From the NCBI GenBank assembly GCA_009741485.1, contig CM019237.1, forward strand, positions 49,910,050-49,974,049: a stretch of 64,000 nt of DNA, given 5' to 3'. Origin of the DNA: Malurus cyaneus samueli. Its lineage: Eukaryota; Chordata; Aves; Passeriformes; Maluridae. Shown piece by piece: positions 1 to 10,460 of the stretch. The notes under the pieces were generated by a model. The model ran no database searches and was not told where the DNA came from. It worked only from the letters and a program-made list of their open reading frames with translations. Both the position numbers and the translations under genes were made by a program. How positions within the stretch are numbered: the stretch's first letter is position 1; every line of letters starts with the position of its first letter.

Positions 1-696
1 TTTCTTGTTCTCCTTTTCCATGCAGGATAAGTGAGAATTCTGGACCATCCTTCACTATACTATTTTACTAACATCCTCTTGTAACTGCATACTTATGGTT
101 TGCAAAACCTCTCTTTGAGTGGAAAAAACTCTCCTACAACCAATGTCCTTGCCTGGATCATTGTATTTATGCTATATCTTTGAAAAAACACAGCCCTTTC
201 ATGTTTTGTAACTTCTCCAGAGATGATAGAAGGAAAATCCAAGGGGATTTTCTAGAGAAAAACATGCCTATTTCTTTTTAACTTGCCTGTTTGCCTGCAG
301 TTAGAGACACCCTTCCTTCCTAAAGAAACTGAAGGCTTCCCAATCTGTTGTCCTACTGAGAATGCAAAGCTTCCCTGAATTACTGTCCCCATCTCTCAAA
401 GCCAAGCTTGGTGTTCAGTACTCCATAAACTACATGAAAAGGAGGAATCCAATTGCTAATTTTTCTCTCTCCTTCCTATTACAAAGCTGTGGGTAATTAG
501 TTGACATGGCCATTGAAGGCCTCTTAATTGTCTCGTGAAAGCAACATTTGGAGCAGGTCACCAGTGGCCTCACATCTCAGAGTGGCATGTGAGGGCCACA
601 GGCAGCAACAGAGGATGAGCCAGGGAGGTGCCAGACAGCAGAGAGCATCACACCTGAGCCGTGGAAGGGCAGGGATGAACATTTGGAACTAATTAC
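1..696 (-). other. Start of the last visible elongase intron
   Basis: This is sequence downstream (minus strand) of the donor at 697/696. It has no repeat I recognise and no ELO C-terminal coding sequence, so the final coding exon is farther left than this window. Confidence 0.6.
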
Positions 697-824
697 CAGC
701 TGCAGGATGGTCAGGTAACGCTTCCACCACAGGTACCGGCGCATCCGCGGTCCCAGGCTGGCCAGGGCATAGTAGCCATACATGAAGATGTGGACAAAGG
801 AGTTCAGCATCCCAATAAAGAAGG
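697..824 (-). CDS. ELOVL8: Elongase coding exon 6
   Basis: There are 128 bases after the acceptor TTCACTCCTCAG. Two bases complete a split Ala codon, then 42 codons run to the donor GTAATT in phase 0. It holds [35 protein letters not shown] and TILQL. The next exon should begin with V-Q-F and carry the last two membrane helices and the ER-retrieval tail. I looked for it on the minus strand between 1 and 690 and did not find it. Confidence 0.93.
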
Positions 825-3800
825 CTGAGGAGTGAAGAAGTGAGGGTGAACGAGACACAAAAGCTCTTCCAGGCTAACCCTGTGAAGGGGTCACAGCCAC
901 TATGATGGTGCTTTCAAAAAGCACATCACAGACACCGCTGTGCGTGGACATTCTGTGCAGGCTCTGCCTTGGAAGCATGTCAGCTTCAGCACACAGAATC
1001 ACAGCATGGGCTGGGTTGGAAGGGACCTTAGTGGCCATTAGCCCCAACCCAGGACATCTCCCTCTAGAGCAGCTTGCCCAAAGCCCCACTCAGTCTGGCC
1101 TTGAACGCTACCAGGGTTGGGGCATCCACAGTATATCCATCCCATAGCAAGTGTTCAGAGACAGACAAGAGCTTCAAAGGCAGAGCAGAGGCTTTCTGAA
1201 CTTCTGACCTAAGCACTTCCCAGCATTCTGGTGTCACGGCCATTCAGCCAAAAGGGCTGCGTTCAAAAAGGAATGTCCCAGCATTCTGTACAAGGCCTGC
1301 CTGGAGTGGCTCCGTACACAGACGCTTCTCTTCCAGCTGAGCAAAAAGGAGCAGAGGTCTGGATGCAGCCCAGAAAGGGGCACAGTCAGAGAAGGAAACA
1401 GAGAGCCAGAAGCTGGGCTGCTGCCCCAGGGCCTCTGAGTGGGAGTGAGGGAGAGCTGCTCTGGGAGGAGATACATATTCACCTTCCATAGGATGTTATT
1501 TTTTTCTGTTTGAACCCACTCTGTTGGCACACTCTCATTTGGGATGAGGCAGTGAACATGGCAGTACAAATAGCCCCAAGAGCTGAGCAGATGGGATCAT
1601 CTGAAATGCACATGTTTTTCACACCTTTGGAAGTAGGTGAGCTTCCTACCTGCCAATCAGCCCATCTGCACTGTTAATACAACCTCCACAGCCCAAAATA
1701 AGCCCTGAAACACAAGGTTTTCTTACAGAAGCATTTCTTACAAGCATACCTTGTCCTCCAGGCACATATTTGACCCCTGACCACCAGTTGAAGATCATAG
1801 AGCCGTGGTGATACACGTGCAGAAAAGTCACCTGCTCTTGTTTCTTGCGCAGAATTAAGAAAACCTGAAAGAAACCAGATAAAGAAAAACCTTGAGTTGA
1901 TATGTTTAGATAAAAATTCCACAGTAAAGCATTATAAAAATAGTTAATTGTGATTCTGAATCTCCCAAACCAATTTCCTCTGCTGTTGACAAAAACTGGT
2001 GAAACTCAATATATGCAGTAAAACTTACATATTATAGGGAGAACTGGAAGGCAGAACTTCTTCCACAAAGCCCCATATCTTTTTACCTTTGGATTCAGGT
2101 CTCAAAGTCCAAAGAAGACACATCTGAGACTCTGACTGAGCTTCCATACAATTCCCAGCTGCTTGGGTCTGGTCCTTTTCAGGACATAGGTTGGATGTTT
2201 ATCACTACCAGACAATGACCCACAGTAAAAGCACTGTGTTGAATGCCCAAACCCTCCTGGAATTTCCATTCCCTTTCATAAAGAACATGGTTTTGCCACA
2301 TGAGCACATCAGGTCACTCTATTTCAGCATGCACATGCATATACACACACACACACCAAAGAGTGAATCTGTTTTTCAGGGACTCAGGACTGGCCAAAAG
2401 CTGCTTTTGTTGCTGATGCAAACAGAGAGGGATTGGCCAAACCCCTGACAATAGACGTAGGGAGGAATCATGTGTTTATTCATGTTTCAGTGTGCTGTCA
2501 ACTTACACCCCAAAGAGCAGCAGACTGGGAAGTTTTAGGCCAAGACACACCTTTCTCCTGCTGGCCACAGACCTTGTCGAGTCATTCAATTGGTTCATTT
2601 ATAGTGGAGGAGGAGGCCTGAAGAAAACTACAAAGAGTTGGGCTTTCGATGCCCCACAGGACACAAACCTTCAGCGTACAGCTACGGGATAATCCACGGC
2701 AGCAGAGATGCCGGGACTCGTCCACTCACAGTTCCTTTTTCTGCCCCACTAACCACTGCTAATCAGTCAGACAGGCAATGGCAGAACCTGTGTGGCACCA
2801 GCAGCGGAGATTTTGGGGTCCCACCTGGCAATAGTTGGGATAAAGCCTCTCCCCCAGCATTGTGCCCAGCTGCAGGGAGGGCGCTGGGGAGGCAGCGTGT
2901 GCAGCCATCGGGATGGAGACAGGCAGCAAATCAATACAGGAGCAATACAGGATCAATACAGGATCAATCCAGGCACCCCGCCCCTCCTCACAAGGAATTC
3001 TCCGTTCGCAGCACCCGTCCCGCTGTGGAGCTGAGCCCTCCTTACCGTATCCAGCAGCTCGATGACTTTGGAGAAGAAGAACCACCAACACACTCTTGCC
3101 ATCTGCTGGGCAGCACAAGGCACGGCGGTTAGAGCGTTACCCAAAATCAGCACATTTTCAACCACGCACCGCAGCCCTGCCCACCCGGGATTTGCAGCAA
3201 AAGGGGAAAATTAACCAGTTCTTTTCGTTTTTCTGATTTGGTTTGTTTGATTTTTTCTTTTTCTTCCAGATGGCAAGTCTCTGAAAAACTGAAAAGGTAG
3301 TATGATGCTTGCATCTGTTCAAAGCAAAGCATTGTAACTCCAAATTCAAACAGAAAAAACTCATGCAGCATTTTGGAAAGGGCAAACTGGTGGGACCCTA
3401 CCCCCTGTGCTGAGCAAGAAATAGTTTTAGCCAAACCTCTCTGCTAAAAGAAATGTTGAATAAAATTTCTGTCATGGAAAGCAGAGGATAGAAAAATAGT
3501 TTGTCTTGTTGAAAGTGATCACTCAGAATCCTGACAGTCCATGCAAAGAATCCATCTATTTCAGAGGTAATTTGCACTGTCTGTACCACACATCTATCTC
3601 CAGCTGCTAAGATTTCACTGCAGTGATCAGAGAGCAAACTCAGAAGGCTGTGTTGACTGAGATGATTAATTTTAGAGAACTAAAGCAAAGTGCAACTTTG
3701 TTGAGGCAGACAATTTAGTGGAATAGATTTGCAGGCAATAGTAAACTGGAGTCAAAACCTTCTTAGCCATGCAAATTGCTATTTATGAGCAAAGGAACCT

Positions 3801-6702
3801 GCATAGCCACAGGAGGACAGGGCCTAAGGCAAGCTTTCTCTGGAACTGTACCCTCATTCCCAGCTCACTCCGGCTGTAATCCACTGGCTGACACAGGTAG
3901 CTGTAATTGGCCAAGACTGAAGTGACCAGAAACTGAAACAAATGAAAAGCAAATAGAAATTAATTTTCTGTTCAATGCCACCTGTTAAAAAAAAAAAAAA
4001 AGGTGCATATTAATTCTAAGATAGTAGGGTCTCAGTCTAATAGTTACTGACAGAAAATCCATGTGGTTTATACAGCTGAACAAATAATAAAACCTAAACC
4101 AAAGTACTTCACATCCTGGTTGGAATCTCAAAAATTCGGCCTGGGAATATTTGTAACTCTTTATGTAATCACTGGAGTGCTCAAAACTACTTCAGCAGGA
4201 GTATGAATTTTAGGCTTCTGAATCTCTCTGAGAAGACAGTGTTCTCATTTGCAGAGAACCCAGGCTGTTTTGTTTAGGTTAGTTGCCTTTGCCTGTTCAC
4301 TGGAAAGCCAAAAACTGGACCAAGTAACTCAACCACCAAGCACAGACAAGCAATTCACACACTTGTCCTCAGATGGAGCAGTATTTGTTATAAAAAAATG
4401 CAATTTGTGTTGATGTAATGCTTGTGACACAAACTAAAAGGGCACCAGAATGTTTTTGAAACCTGTTTGGCCATGTTCCCTTGAAGAGTTTTCAGGGGCC
4501 TACAGAAACAAGGTGGGGCAGGCTTGTGGAAAGGCTTTTGCATTAAGAACAAGCAGAAAAATATGTTCCTTAAACTCTCAGTAGCAGGAAGACAGAGTGT
4601 GCTTGGCACTCCTGGAGAGAACTGCCCAAGTTTGGATCATCATAGAATGTTAAGGAGTTGGAAAGGGTCTTAAAGATCTTCCAGTCCCAACCCCCTGCCA
4701 TGGGCAGGGACCCCTTCCTCTAGACCAGTGGTTCTCATCCTCGGAGATGGATCCATCAACAGCCAGACTCGAGGCAAAATGAGGCCATTCCACATCCTCC
4801 ATACACTCTGTGCCTAATGGGGATATCTCAACTTGCAATTCATTCATTCATTTAGGATGAATGAAATTCCATGTTAGTTTTATGAATGACAGGAGGATTG
4901 AGAAATGGGAGGAAATAAAGTACAGCAGGGCAATACTGCTCCTCTTGTGGCAAAACACGGACATGCCCAAGCCAGCTCCCTTCATCAGAATCCATCAGCA
5001 AAAGCTGTTCAAACAGCTCTGGAATTCAAACCCTTCCCAGATGACTAGCTAACAGTCAACCCTGCCTCCTCACCTCATAAAACATGTAGCTGGATAATGC
5101 CACCATGGCCAGGTTGTAGGTGACCAGCAGAGCCCGCAGCTCCAGCGGCCTCCGCTGCTGCATGCAGGAGGGTCCCAGCGCCACCACCAAGAGGTAGCAC
5201 ACAAAGACAAGGGTGACAGGGACTGGAGAATAGACCAGCAGCCATGGGTCTGTCCTTGGATCTGGAAAGCAAAACACACAGCCAAAGCTAGCACCTCCAC
5301 ACACTGCAGGGCAGATTTATTTAGTTATATTTAATTCCTTCCCTTCAGCACGCTCGCTGGCAAAAAGAAAATTGGTGTCTCTGTGTCCTTGCAAAGCTGC
5401 ATCACAGTCTTTCTCCTGCCCTGGAGTTCCACATGCCAGCCTCTGCCCAAAAGGCTTTAGCACAAAGGTTTTAGCACAACATTTGAGTATGGACTGCAGT
5501 ACTAGAGGGCAGATCTTTCCTGGGATGAGCTGGAGCCCTCCTTGGGCAAAAGGAGTGATCCAAGACACTGTGCTGGGATGCACAGAAGCAGCCAAAGCAG
5601 GAGTATAAATCTTTTCAGCTAAACAATAAAAGTGTTTCAATCACTGGCGTTACTTTCCTTGAATCCTCAGGGCATCTGAAATTCTCCACTCCTTCATTTT
5701 TATACCTGCTCATAAAGTGGACTCTCTTAAAAGCATAAATTCTCTGGGAAATGCCAAAATATTTAACCCTGCTAAAACAGCTCTTCAGTCCTACAGCAAA
5801 GGGAAACTCAACAGATTTTCTGTCATGCCACCTCCTCCTAATCCTGCCCAGGCTATATTATATCCACAAAAACATCCCAGCTGCCATTCATGCTTTCCTT
5901 TCATGTTCCCAGTGTGATCACTGCTCTGCTGAACTCCCTTATTTTTTTTATAAATGCCACACCAGTCTGGACAACACTGTTAATCTCCATTCCTTCTAAA
6001 CCTCCCAGTTCTTTACTGTGGCTGTTATGGGCTGTGTCAGGAGCTCTCTGGTATTCCATTTCTGGGTTTAACTGTTTCTCAGAAGTCCTGAATCCCAATT
6101 CACAGTCTCTTCTGAAATTCAAGTCGTGAAACATTTCCAGTTTCAGCATCATGGCCCCTGTCCTCCTCCTGCCAAAGCCACCAAGCAGGCCTGCCATTCT
6201 ACCTTCATGGCATTTTGTAACTTTTCTTTAGACCCAGGGATACACCAGAGCCCTTTGGGACCAAACTGAACCTCCAGCTATTGAAGATCTGATGCCTCCT
6301 CACTGCAATGTGGCAAATCTCAAGCACTGAGGAGTGGTTTCTGTCAATATTTCATTTAATAACAGGTTTGACTGGCATCATTAAAAGTTTAAACCCCAAA
6401 ATATTAACTCTCTGGCCTACCAGCCTTCCCCATGAATACGCATTTTTAAAAATTCACTTCGTTTGGTATCCCAGACTTAACAGGCATTCGCAAGCATTTA
6501 TTGCTCCGCGTCCTGTAGAAATCTGCCTAGTGAAAAAAATGTGGGCTGGTATAAAGATTGCATCCCTTCTAGGTCTGGTTTTCATGATCATGCTGTTCAG
6601 GGAGAAATTCCCATTTTAGAGAGCATCTCTACCTACCTCCACTTTCAAGGACCCATCTGTAGAACTCCTGAGTTTTCTGCCAAGTTGAAGCCATCACAAG
6701 TT
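697..6702 (-). CDS. ELOVL8: ELOVL8-type (ELOVL4-like) very-long-chain fatty-acid elongase, 3' end outside window
   Basis: Six coding exons on the minus strand join without a frame break into 209 residues; family members are usually about 260-315, so only the C-terminal part is missing beyond position 1. ELO proteins are ER multi-pass membrane enzymes that condense malonyl-CoA with a fatty acyl-CoA, the first and rate-limiting step of chain elongation. Visible motifs are SKVIELLDT (residues 120-128), the histidine box HVYHH (144-148), and [14 protein letters not shown] (174-187). LTILQL (204-209) begins the TxLQxxQ motif, which an intron interrupts. Residues after the histidine box ([13 protein letters not shown]) resemble fish ELOVL8 rather than ELOVL4 (CTMFTLWW), ELOVL2/5 (ASMxNIWW) or ELOVL1/7 (HHxxxPWxWW). 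That subfamily call is from memory. Elongase identity is near certain; the ELOVL8 label is probable, and plain ELOVL4-like is the alternative. A CpG-rich promoter lies upstream. Confidence 0.88.
993..1140 (-). mobile_element. CR1 LINE 3' fragment in the elongase intron after exon 5
   Basis: It starts with the reversed CR1 tail (CAGAATCACAG), then the GGTTGGAAGGGACC block and the AGCAGCTTGCCC...GGCATCCACA segment. This is a 3'-UTR piece with no coding capacity, inserted antisense to CR1 but in the same transcription direction as the host gene. Confidence 0.85.
1750..1864 (-). CDS. ELOVL8: Elongase coding exon 5 (catalytic histidine box)
   Basis: There are 115 bases, entering in phase 0 after TTTCTTTCAG and leaving in phase 1 before GTATGC. 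It encodes residues 129-166: [12 protein letters not shown], then [15 protein letters not shown] and [13 protein letters not shown] is the invariant HxxHH box required for the condensation reaction. The Gly after the box and the FNWW block are the main basis for assigning the ELOVL8 type. Confidence 0.95.
2930..2973. repeat. 11-base tandem repeat, 4 copies
   Basis: Four adjoining units with consensus ATCAATACAGG, with single changes in units 2 and 4. It lies in the elongase intron, about 70 bases past the exon 4 donor. Confidence 0.85.
3046..3102 (-). CDS. ELOVL8: Elongase coding exon 4 (K-x-x-E-L-x-D-T box)
   Basis: There are 57 bases in phase 0/0, acceptor CCCAGCAG and donor GTAAGG. It encodes 19 residues, [19 protein letters not shown]. 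The KVIELLDT motif is the conserved ELO box just before the catalytic histidine segment. An 11-base tandem repeat starts about 70 bases into the intron after this donor (2930-2973). Confidence 0.92.
3852..3932 (-). CDS. ELOVL8: Elongase coding exon 3
   Basis: There are 81 bases in phase 0/0, after a TTGTTTCAG acceptor and before the donor GTACAG. It encodes residues 83-109, including [12 protein letters not shown] and ELGMR. The Cys in Y-x-C-Q-x-V-D-Y-S is shared with ELOVL4 and ELOVL7-type proteins. The exon is short and has an internal Met, so gene finders that rely on ORF length would miss it. Confidence 0.88.
4638..4735 (-). mobile_element. CR1 LINE 3' terminal fragment in elongase intron
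   Basis: It reads CATAGAATGTTAAGGAGTTGG, then CCAACCCCCTGCCATGGGCAGGG and CTCTAGACCAG on the plus strand, so the CR1 is reversed. It is truncated after about 95 bases and somewhat diverged. Confidence 0.8.
5074..5261 (-). CDS. ELOVL8: Elongase coding exon 2 (first transmembrane segments)
   Basis: The acceptor GCTTTCCAG precedes 5261. The first two bases complete a split Asp codon, giving [16 protein letters not shown] and then two hydrophobic segments around residues 36-50 and 64-79 (ending [12 protein letters not shown]). The donor GTGAGG follows. Length is 188 bases, exiting in phase 0. The motif DPW-LLVYSP with a downstream LGP is typical of the ELO N-terminal region. Confidence 0.9.
5262..6636 (-). 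other. Elongase intron between coding exons 1 and 2
   Basis: I found no recognisable repeat or exon. Open frames here lack splice signals in a matching phase and resemble no family I know. Confidence 0.6.
6637..6702 (-). CDS. ELOVL8: Elongase first coding exon
   Basis: The acceptor CTTTCCAG is followed by 8 bases of leader and ATG at 6694-6692 (purine at -3, G at +4, a favourable context). It encodes [19 protein letters not shown] plus one base, then the donor GTAGGT. The 58 coding bases end in phase 1, which matches the next exon. Length and wording fit the short cytosolic or lumenal N-terminus of ELOVL4-like elongases. Confidence 0.85.
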
Positions 6703-7499
6703 CTGGAAAGAAATTAACTTGACTGAGTCTAGATTAAGGAAGCTCCTTAGACAAAGGGTCAGGACTACAGCTAATGAAAAGACAACAGTTTGCTTTCTAA
6801 AAATGTAACTTTTAAACCAGGATTAAAGTCCCATTTAAGAAAAAGAAAGAAAGGGAACCCCTTCTGCAATGATTAGTTATTAAACTTCCAATTTTTTTAA
6901 TTTATAAATTGAAATATTTCATTATTTAATTCCCAGATTTCGATATTTCAGAGGTTTTATCTTTAAAAAATGCTCTGAGCAGCTGCATGTGAGCCAGGAG
7001 CTTCGTGTACCACTGGGAAATCAGTCACATGGCATTTTTTCCTAAAGCAGTGTGGGCACAACATTTATATGAGGACACACACCAGGTGGCATAACTGCAT
7101 TCTTCTGCAGGTATTATTGGACACTCCCAGTGCTAGAAACCAGCTAGGCATTAAATCAGTGCTGCTGCAACTACAGAGATGTGAACAGAGCTGGTTATTT
7201 GGCTTTCCGAGGCCCCAGTTTATACATGAACTTTGTTTTATCTGGCATAGATTCCATAATATAGTAAATAAAGTGGAATACTTACACATATATATTATGA
7301 TGGTTCTCCTCTTCTTTCCTTTAGCAGGGAGATGTTTTCAATGGCGCTTGTAAGTTCACCTACAAAACACTTCTCTGCAGTTAGTTTCAACAGTTTGTGT
7401 TACCTGATCCAGTTCTCTCCATCAGCAAATACACAGGGCCAGCTCCCTCCCAGCTCCATCTCCTGCTGGCCCTGGGAAAAGCACATTTTTCCCTTTGAG

Positions 7500-8310
7500 T
7501 CCTCCTCCCAGACTGTGACACCCACACCCAACAGGGTATCGGTGACAGACACGCACTCGCCCAAACTTCTCTCCTGCCGTCCATCCTTGCAGCCGAGCCC
7601 CTTTTTGGGGCGTCCCCCGGCACAAAGGCCGGGACCCCAGCAGGTTTCGCACACCCGGACACACAGACAGAAGCACACCCTCGTAATCCGGGTGGGATCT
7701 GCCAGCGCCGGGATTAGTCGGTGATTATCAGCTTGCTCACAGTCCATCCAGCAGGGATTTCGTACGGTTACATGCCCTCAAACAATCCACACGCATTCCA
7801 GCTCACTCCACGCCCTTCCCTTCCCCCCCAAAGCGTCGGGAAAAGCCGGGCAGAGGAGCAGACTCACCGCAGCAGCACATTCGGCTCCGAGCATCCCTTG
7901 GTCCAGGGCTGGCCCCAGGTCAGAGCGGCAAACAGGACACTGCGGACTGCGCTCAGCTTCTTCTCACAAGGGAGGCGAGAGCATCACCTGCCGGGTCTCC
8001 CACAGCCGTGCTGGATCTTCACACCCCTCTGGACCTTCCTGCCTCTCCTTCAGTGTCCCAGCGGCGCCGCAAAAACCCGCCAGGAGCGGCAGGCACCGTG
8101 GGCTTGTCGGCCAACTTTGCCGGAGTCAGAGGTTACATCACACGCTCCTCCCCCGCCCTCTCTTGCTCTCCCCACACGGTTTATCAGATTAGGGGACTGG
8201 AACGAGGAGGGAAATAAATGCCCAAGAGGGCTGGGATTCCGCAGAAGTGAACCACTGACCTTTAGTGTCATGCTCAGGACCCCGGCCAAGCGGGAACCGG
8301 GCCAGCATTT
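7500..8310 (-). promoter_or_regulatory. CpG-rich promoter region of the elongase gene
   Basis: CpG dinucleotides are dense here (roughly 40 by eye in about 800 bases) and scarce elsewhere in the window. A GC box lies at 8149-8160 (GAGGGCGGGGG on the minus strand). TGATGTAACC at 8140-8131 (minus strand) fits the C/EBP-ATF element pattern TGATGxAAx. AAAGGTCA at 8263-8256 (minus) is an NR4A-type nuclear-receptor half site. I see no TATA box placed to decide a start. The presence of an island-type promoter is well supported; each individual factor site is only a motif match. Confidence 0.7.
7868..8000 (-). other. ELOVL8: Probable non-coding first exon (5' UTR) of the elongase gene; 5' boundary not determined
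   Basis: On the minus strand CTGCTGCG is followed by a strong consensus donor, GTGAGT, with the exon ending at 7868. The next exon begins at 6702 after a good pyrimidine tract (TTTCTTTCCAG), only 8 bases before the start codon. An upstream leader exon is therefore expected, and this is the only strong donor I saw in the CpG-rich block. The transcription start is not visible, so 8000 is an arbitrary outer limit; it could reach about 8150. The exon holds ATGs at 7894-7892 and 7880-7878, described under findings. Confidence 0.55.
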
Positions 8311-8319
8311 CTTCTCCAG

Positions 8320-10166
8320 CTTGTATTCCTGGGAGAGTCACATTTACCATTTTTAAAGCTACAGGAAAGTATTTGGAGGGATGTGACAGTGATGCCAAGT
8401 GATCTCAAGCAACTGCACTAAGGAAAAATGCAGGGAGCCACAATGAGCAGCACACCTGGTGATTCAGCCCCATGTGGGGGTACCAATGCAGAACCAGGAG
8501 CCTGGACCCCCACCCTCCAAGAAACAGCTCAAAGAGAAGTGATGGGGTTCTGCTTGGTCACCTGGGGTGTGGATATATCCTCTTGCTTTCCCAGTGGGTG
8601 CAGTTTATTAGCAGAACTCCAAATAAAATAGAGGGTAGCACCGTTTCTCATACCCTGGCATTGTGTCTGCCACCAGATCCATCACAAGCCCTTCTGAAGG
8701 GCAAAGCACCAAAGATTAGCTTCTCAAAGCAGCTTTTGGAATTAGGCATATCATGTGCTGGGAGTTTTCACTGAAACACATCATGTGCTGATGGTGCTGG
8801 ACAACTACTGTATTTCTGTGATTTGTGAGATCTGTGAAAGAATTTAGAGAGATGTTTTGGGGAAAGGTGCTTTAGGGTGAGGGGTTTGAATTTTGGGGGT
8901 CAGGGGGTTAGAAAGGTAACCCAGTTTATAAGATGGTTTAACTGACCTTTGCTATCATCTGCTTTTTTGCTGACCCAGGTGCAGGGAGACAATTACAGCA
9001 AACTTTACAATTACAGTGAACTTCATGTTTTTTTTGGTTTTTTTGGGTTTTTTTTTTTTTGTTTTGTTTGTTTCCTCACAGAACTTCCTATAAAGGCCCT
9101 TTCTTGAAGTTTTCTAACCCATGAACCAGCAGGTTTCATTTCTATACTTTTGGTGGCCAACCTTAAAAAGGTTTGAAGATTTATCTGTGTGAATTGAGGG
9201 AAGTAATAAATCAGATCAGTGATTTCTATCACTGACTGTATTTCATTATATCTGTCTGGTAATTTGTGTTGAGCTATTTATATTGATGTATAAGACTCAG
9301 ATTTACAGACAAAACTTCTCCATCAAACTTTTTTTACCTTGGTGAAAAAAAATCAGCTGCAGTGAATTTTCACAAATTTAATTTGGGGGCAAACTATTTT
9401 ATTGTTCACATAAATGAGATTTTTTTCTTTTTAATACCATGAAACATATTTCATTTTTTAAAACCTGCCCTGTTCCTGAAGTATTCCCAGTGGGGCTGTT
9501 GCAGATGTTCACTAGCACGGCTGGCAGATGGAAAGATGTCATCAGTAACATGGTGCTTTTACACTCCAGGAATGGGTGTCCTTTGATGAATGTCAGTGCA
9601 ACTGTGAGGGTGGCTCTGCGGGACCTCACACAAAAGCCTCAGGGCTTTCACTTTCAGCAAGGACTCAGTAGGAAAAAAAAAACCCAACAACATTGCTCCT
9701 TCACAGAGAAATAGTATTAGGGGAGCTCTGCATGCCACAGTGAATTGGGCTTTTCATTCTGGGACTTGGCAAGAAAGAAGGACATTGCAGGAACATGGAC
9801 GACAGTAAAAAGGAACATATTATGTAGAGTGTGTAACAGCTCAGACACCTCCATCAAACATTAAAAAATATCTTAACAAATGAAAAACCTGGCTATCTCC
9901 AGCATAACTTGTAAGTGGTTATCCCAAAATTATTGTCAATAGCAAGTACCAACAGTAAACCAGTCCTGAGGGCTTCTAGACAGTGCAGCTTTTGCTCTTT
10001 GGTCCTTTGACTGCTGCTGCTTTCAAGCAAAGCTGTACTAAAAGCACAGATTACCAAAAGAATTGTTTCAGTACTTGAAAAAGCCAAGGAGTAGGGGGCC
10101 AGTCTCATCTGGATATTGAGACTACATCATGGTGCTGCTCTGAACACCACAGCAGAGATTTGGCAG
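8320..10166. other. Intergenic, no gene seen; T/G-rich low-complexity tract
   Basis: The only structure I see is a T-rich tract with GG interruptions at 9028-9073. The stretch lies upstream of the elongase promoter. Confidence 0.5.
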
Positions 10167-10460
10167 ATCGCAGAATCATAGAATGGTTTGGCTTTGTTCC
10201 AGGACCTCACCACCCTCACAGGGATGAACTTCTTCCCAATATCCCATCTAACCCTGCTCTCTGTCAGTGTGAAGCCATTGCCCCTTGTCCTGTCACTCCA
10301 GGCCCTTGTCAAGAGTCTCTCTCCATCTTTCCTGTGGGCTCCCTTCAGGCACTGCAAGGCCACAATGGGATCACTCCGAAGCCTTCTCTTCCCTAGGGTG
10401 AAGAGCAAGATGATCTTTAAGGTCCCTTCCAACCCAAACCATTCTGTGATTCTGTGATCC
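10167..10460 (-). mobile_element. CR1 composite with tails at both ends in opposite orientation
   Basis: The left end (10167-10190) is a reversed CR1 tail, GCAGAATCATAGAATGG. The body to about 10400 is reversed CR1 3'-UTR (CTCACCACCCTCACAGG, CTTGTCCTGTCACTCC, TCTCTCCATCTTTCCTGTGG). The right end (10405-10460) is a forward CR1 tail, GATGATCTTTAAGGTCCC followed by CCATTCTGTGATTCTGTGA. About 150 bases expected between the left tail and the body are missing. Confidence 0.85.

Noticed and set aside
1..690. Final coding exon of the elongase on the minus strand
   Set aside because: No V-Q-F start after an acceptor and no FxxFYxxxY-like helix sequence could be read here.
4725..4760. CAGTGGTTCTCATCC resembling a hAT/Charlie transposon end
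   Set aside because: The string continues directly from CR1 sequence, and no matching inverted end or 8-base duplication was found nearby.
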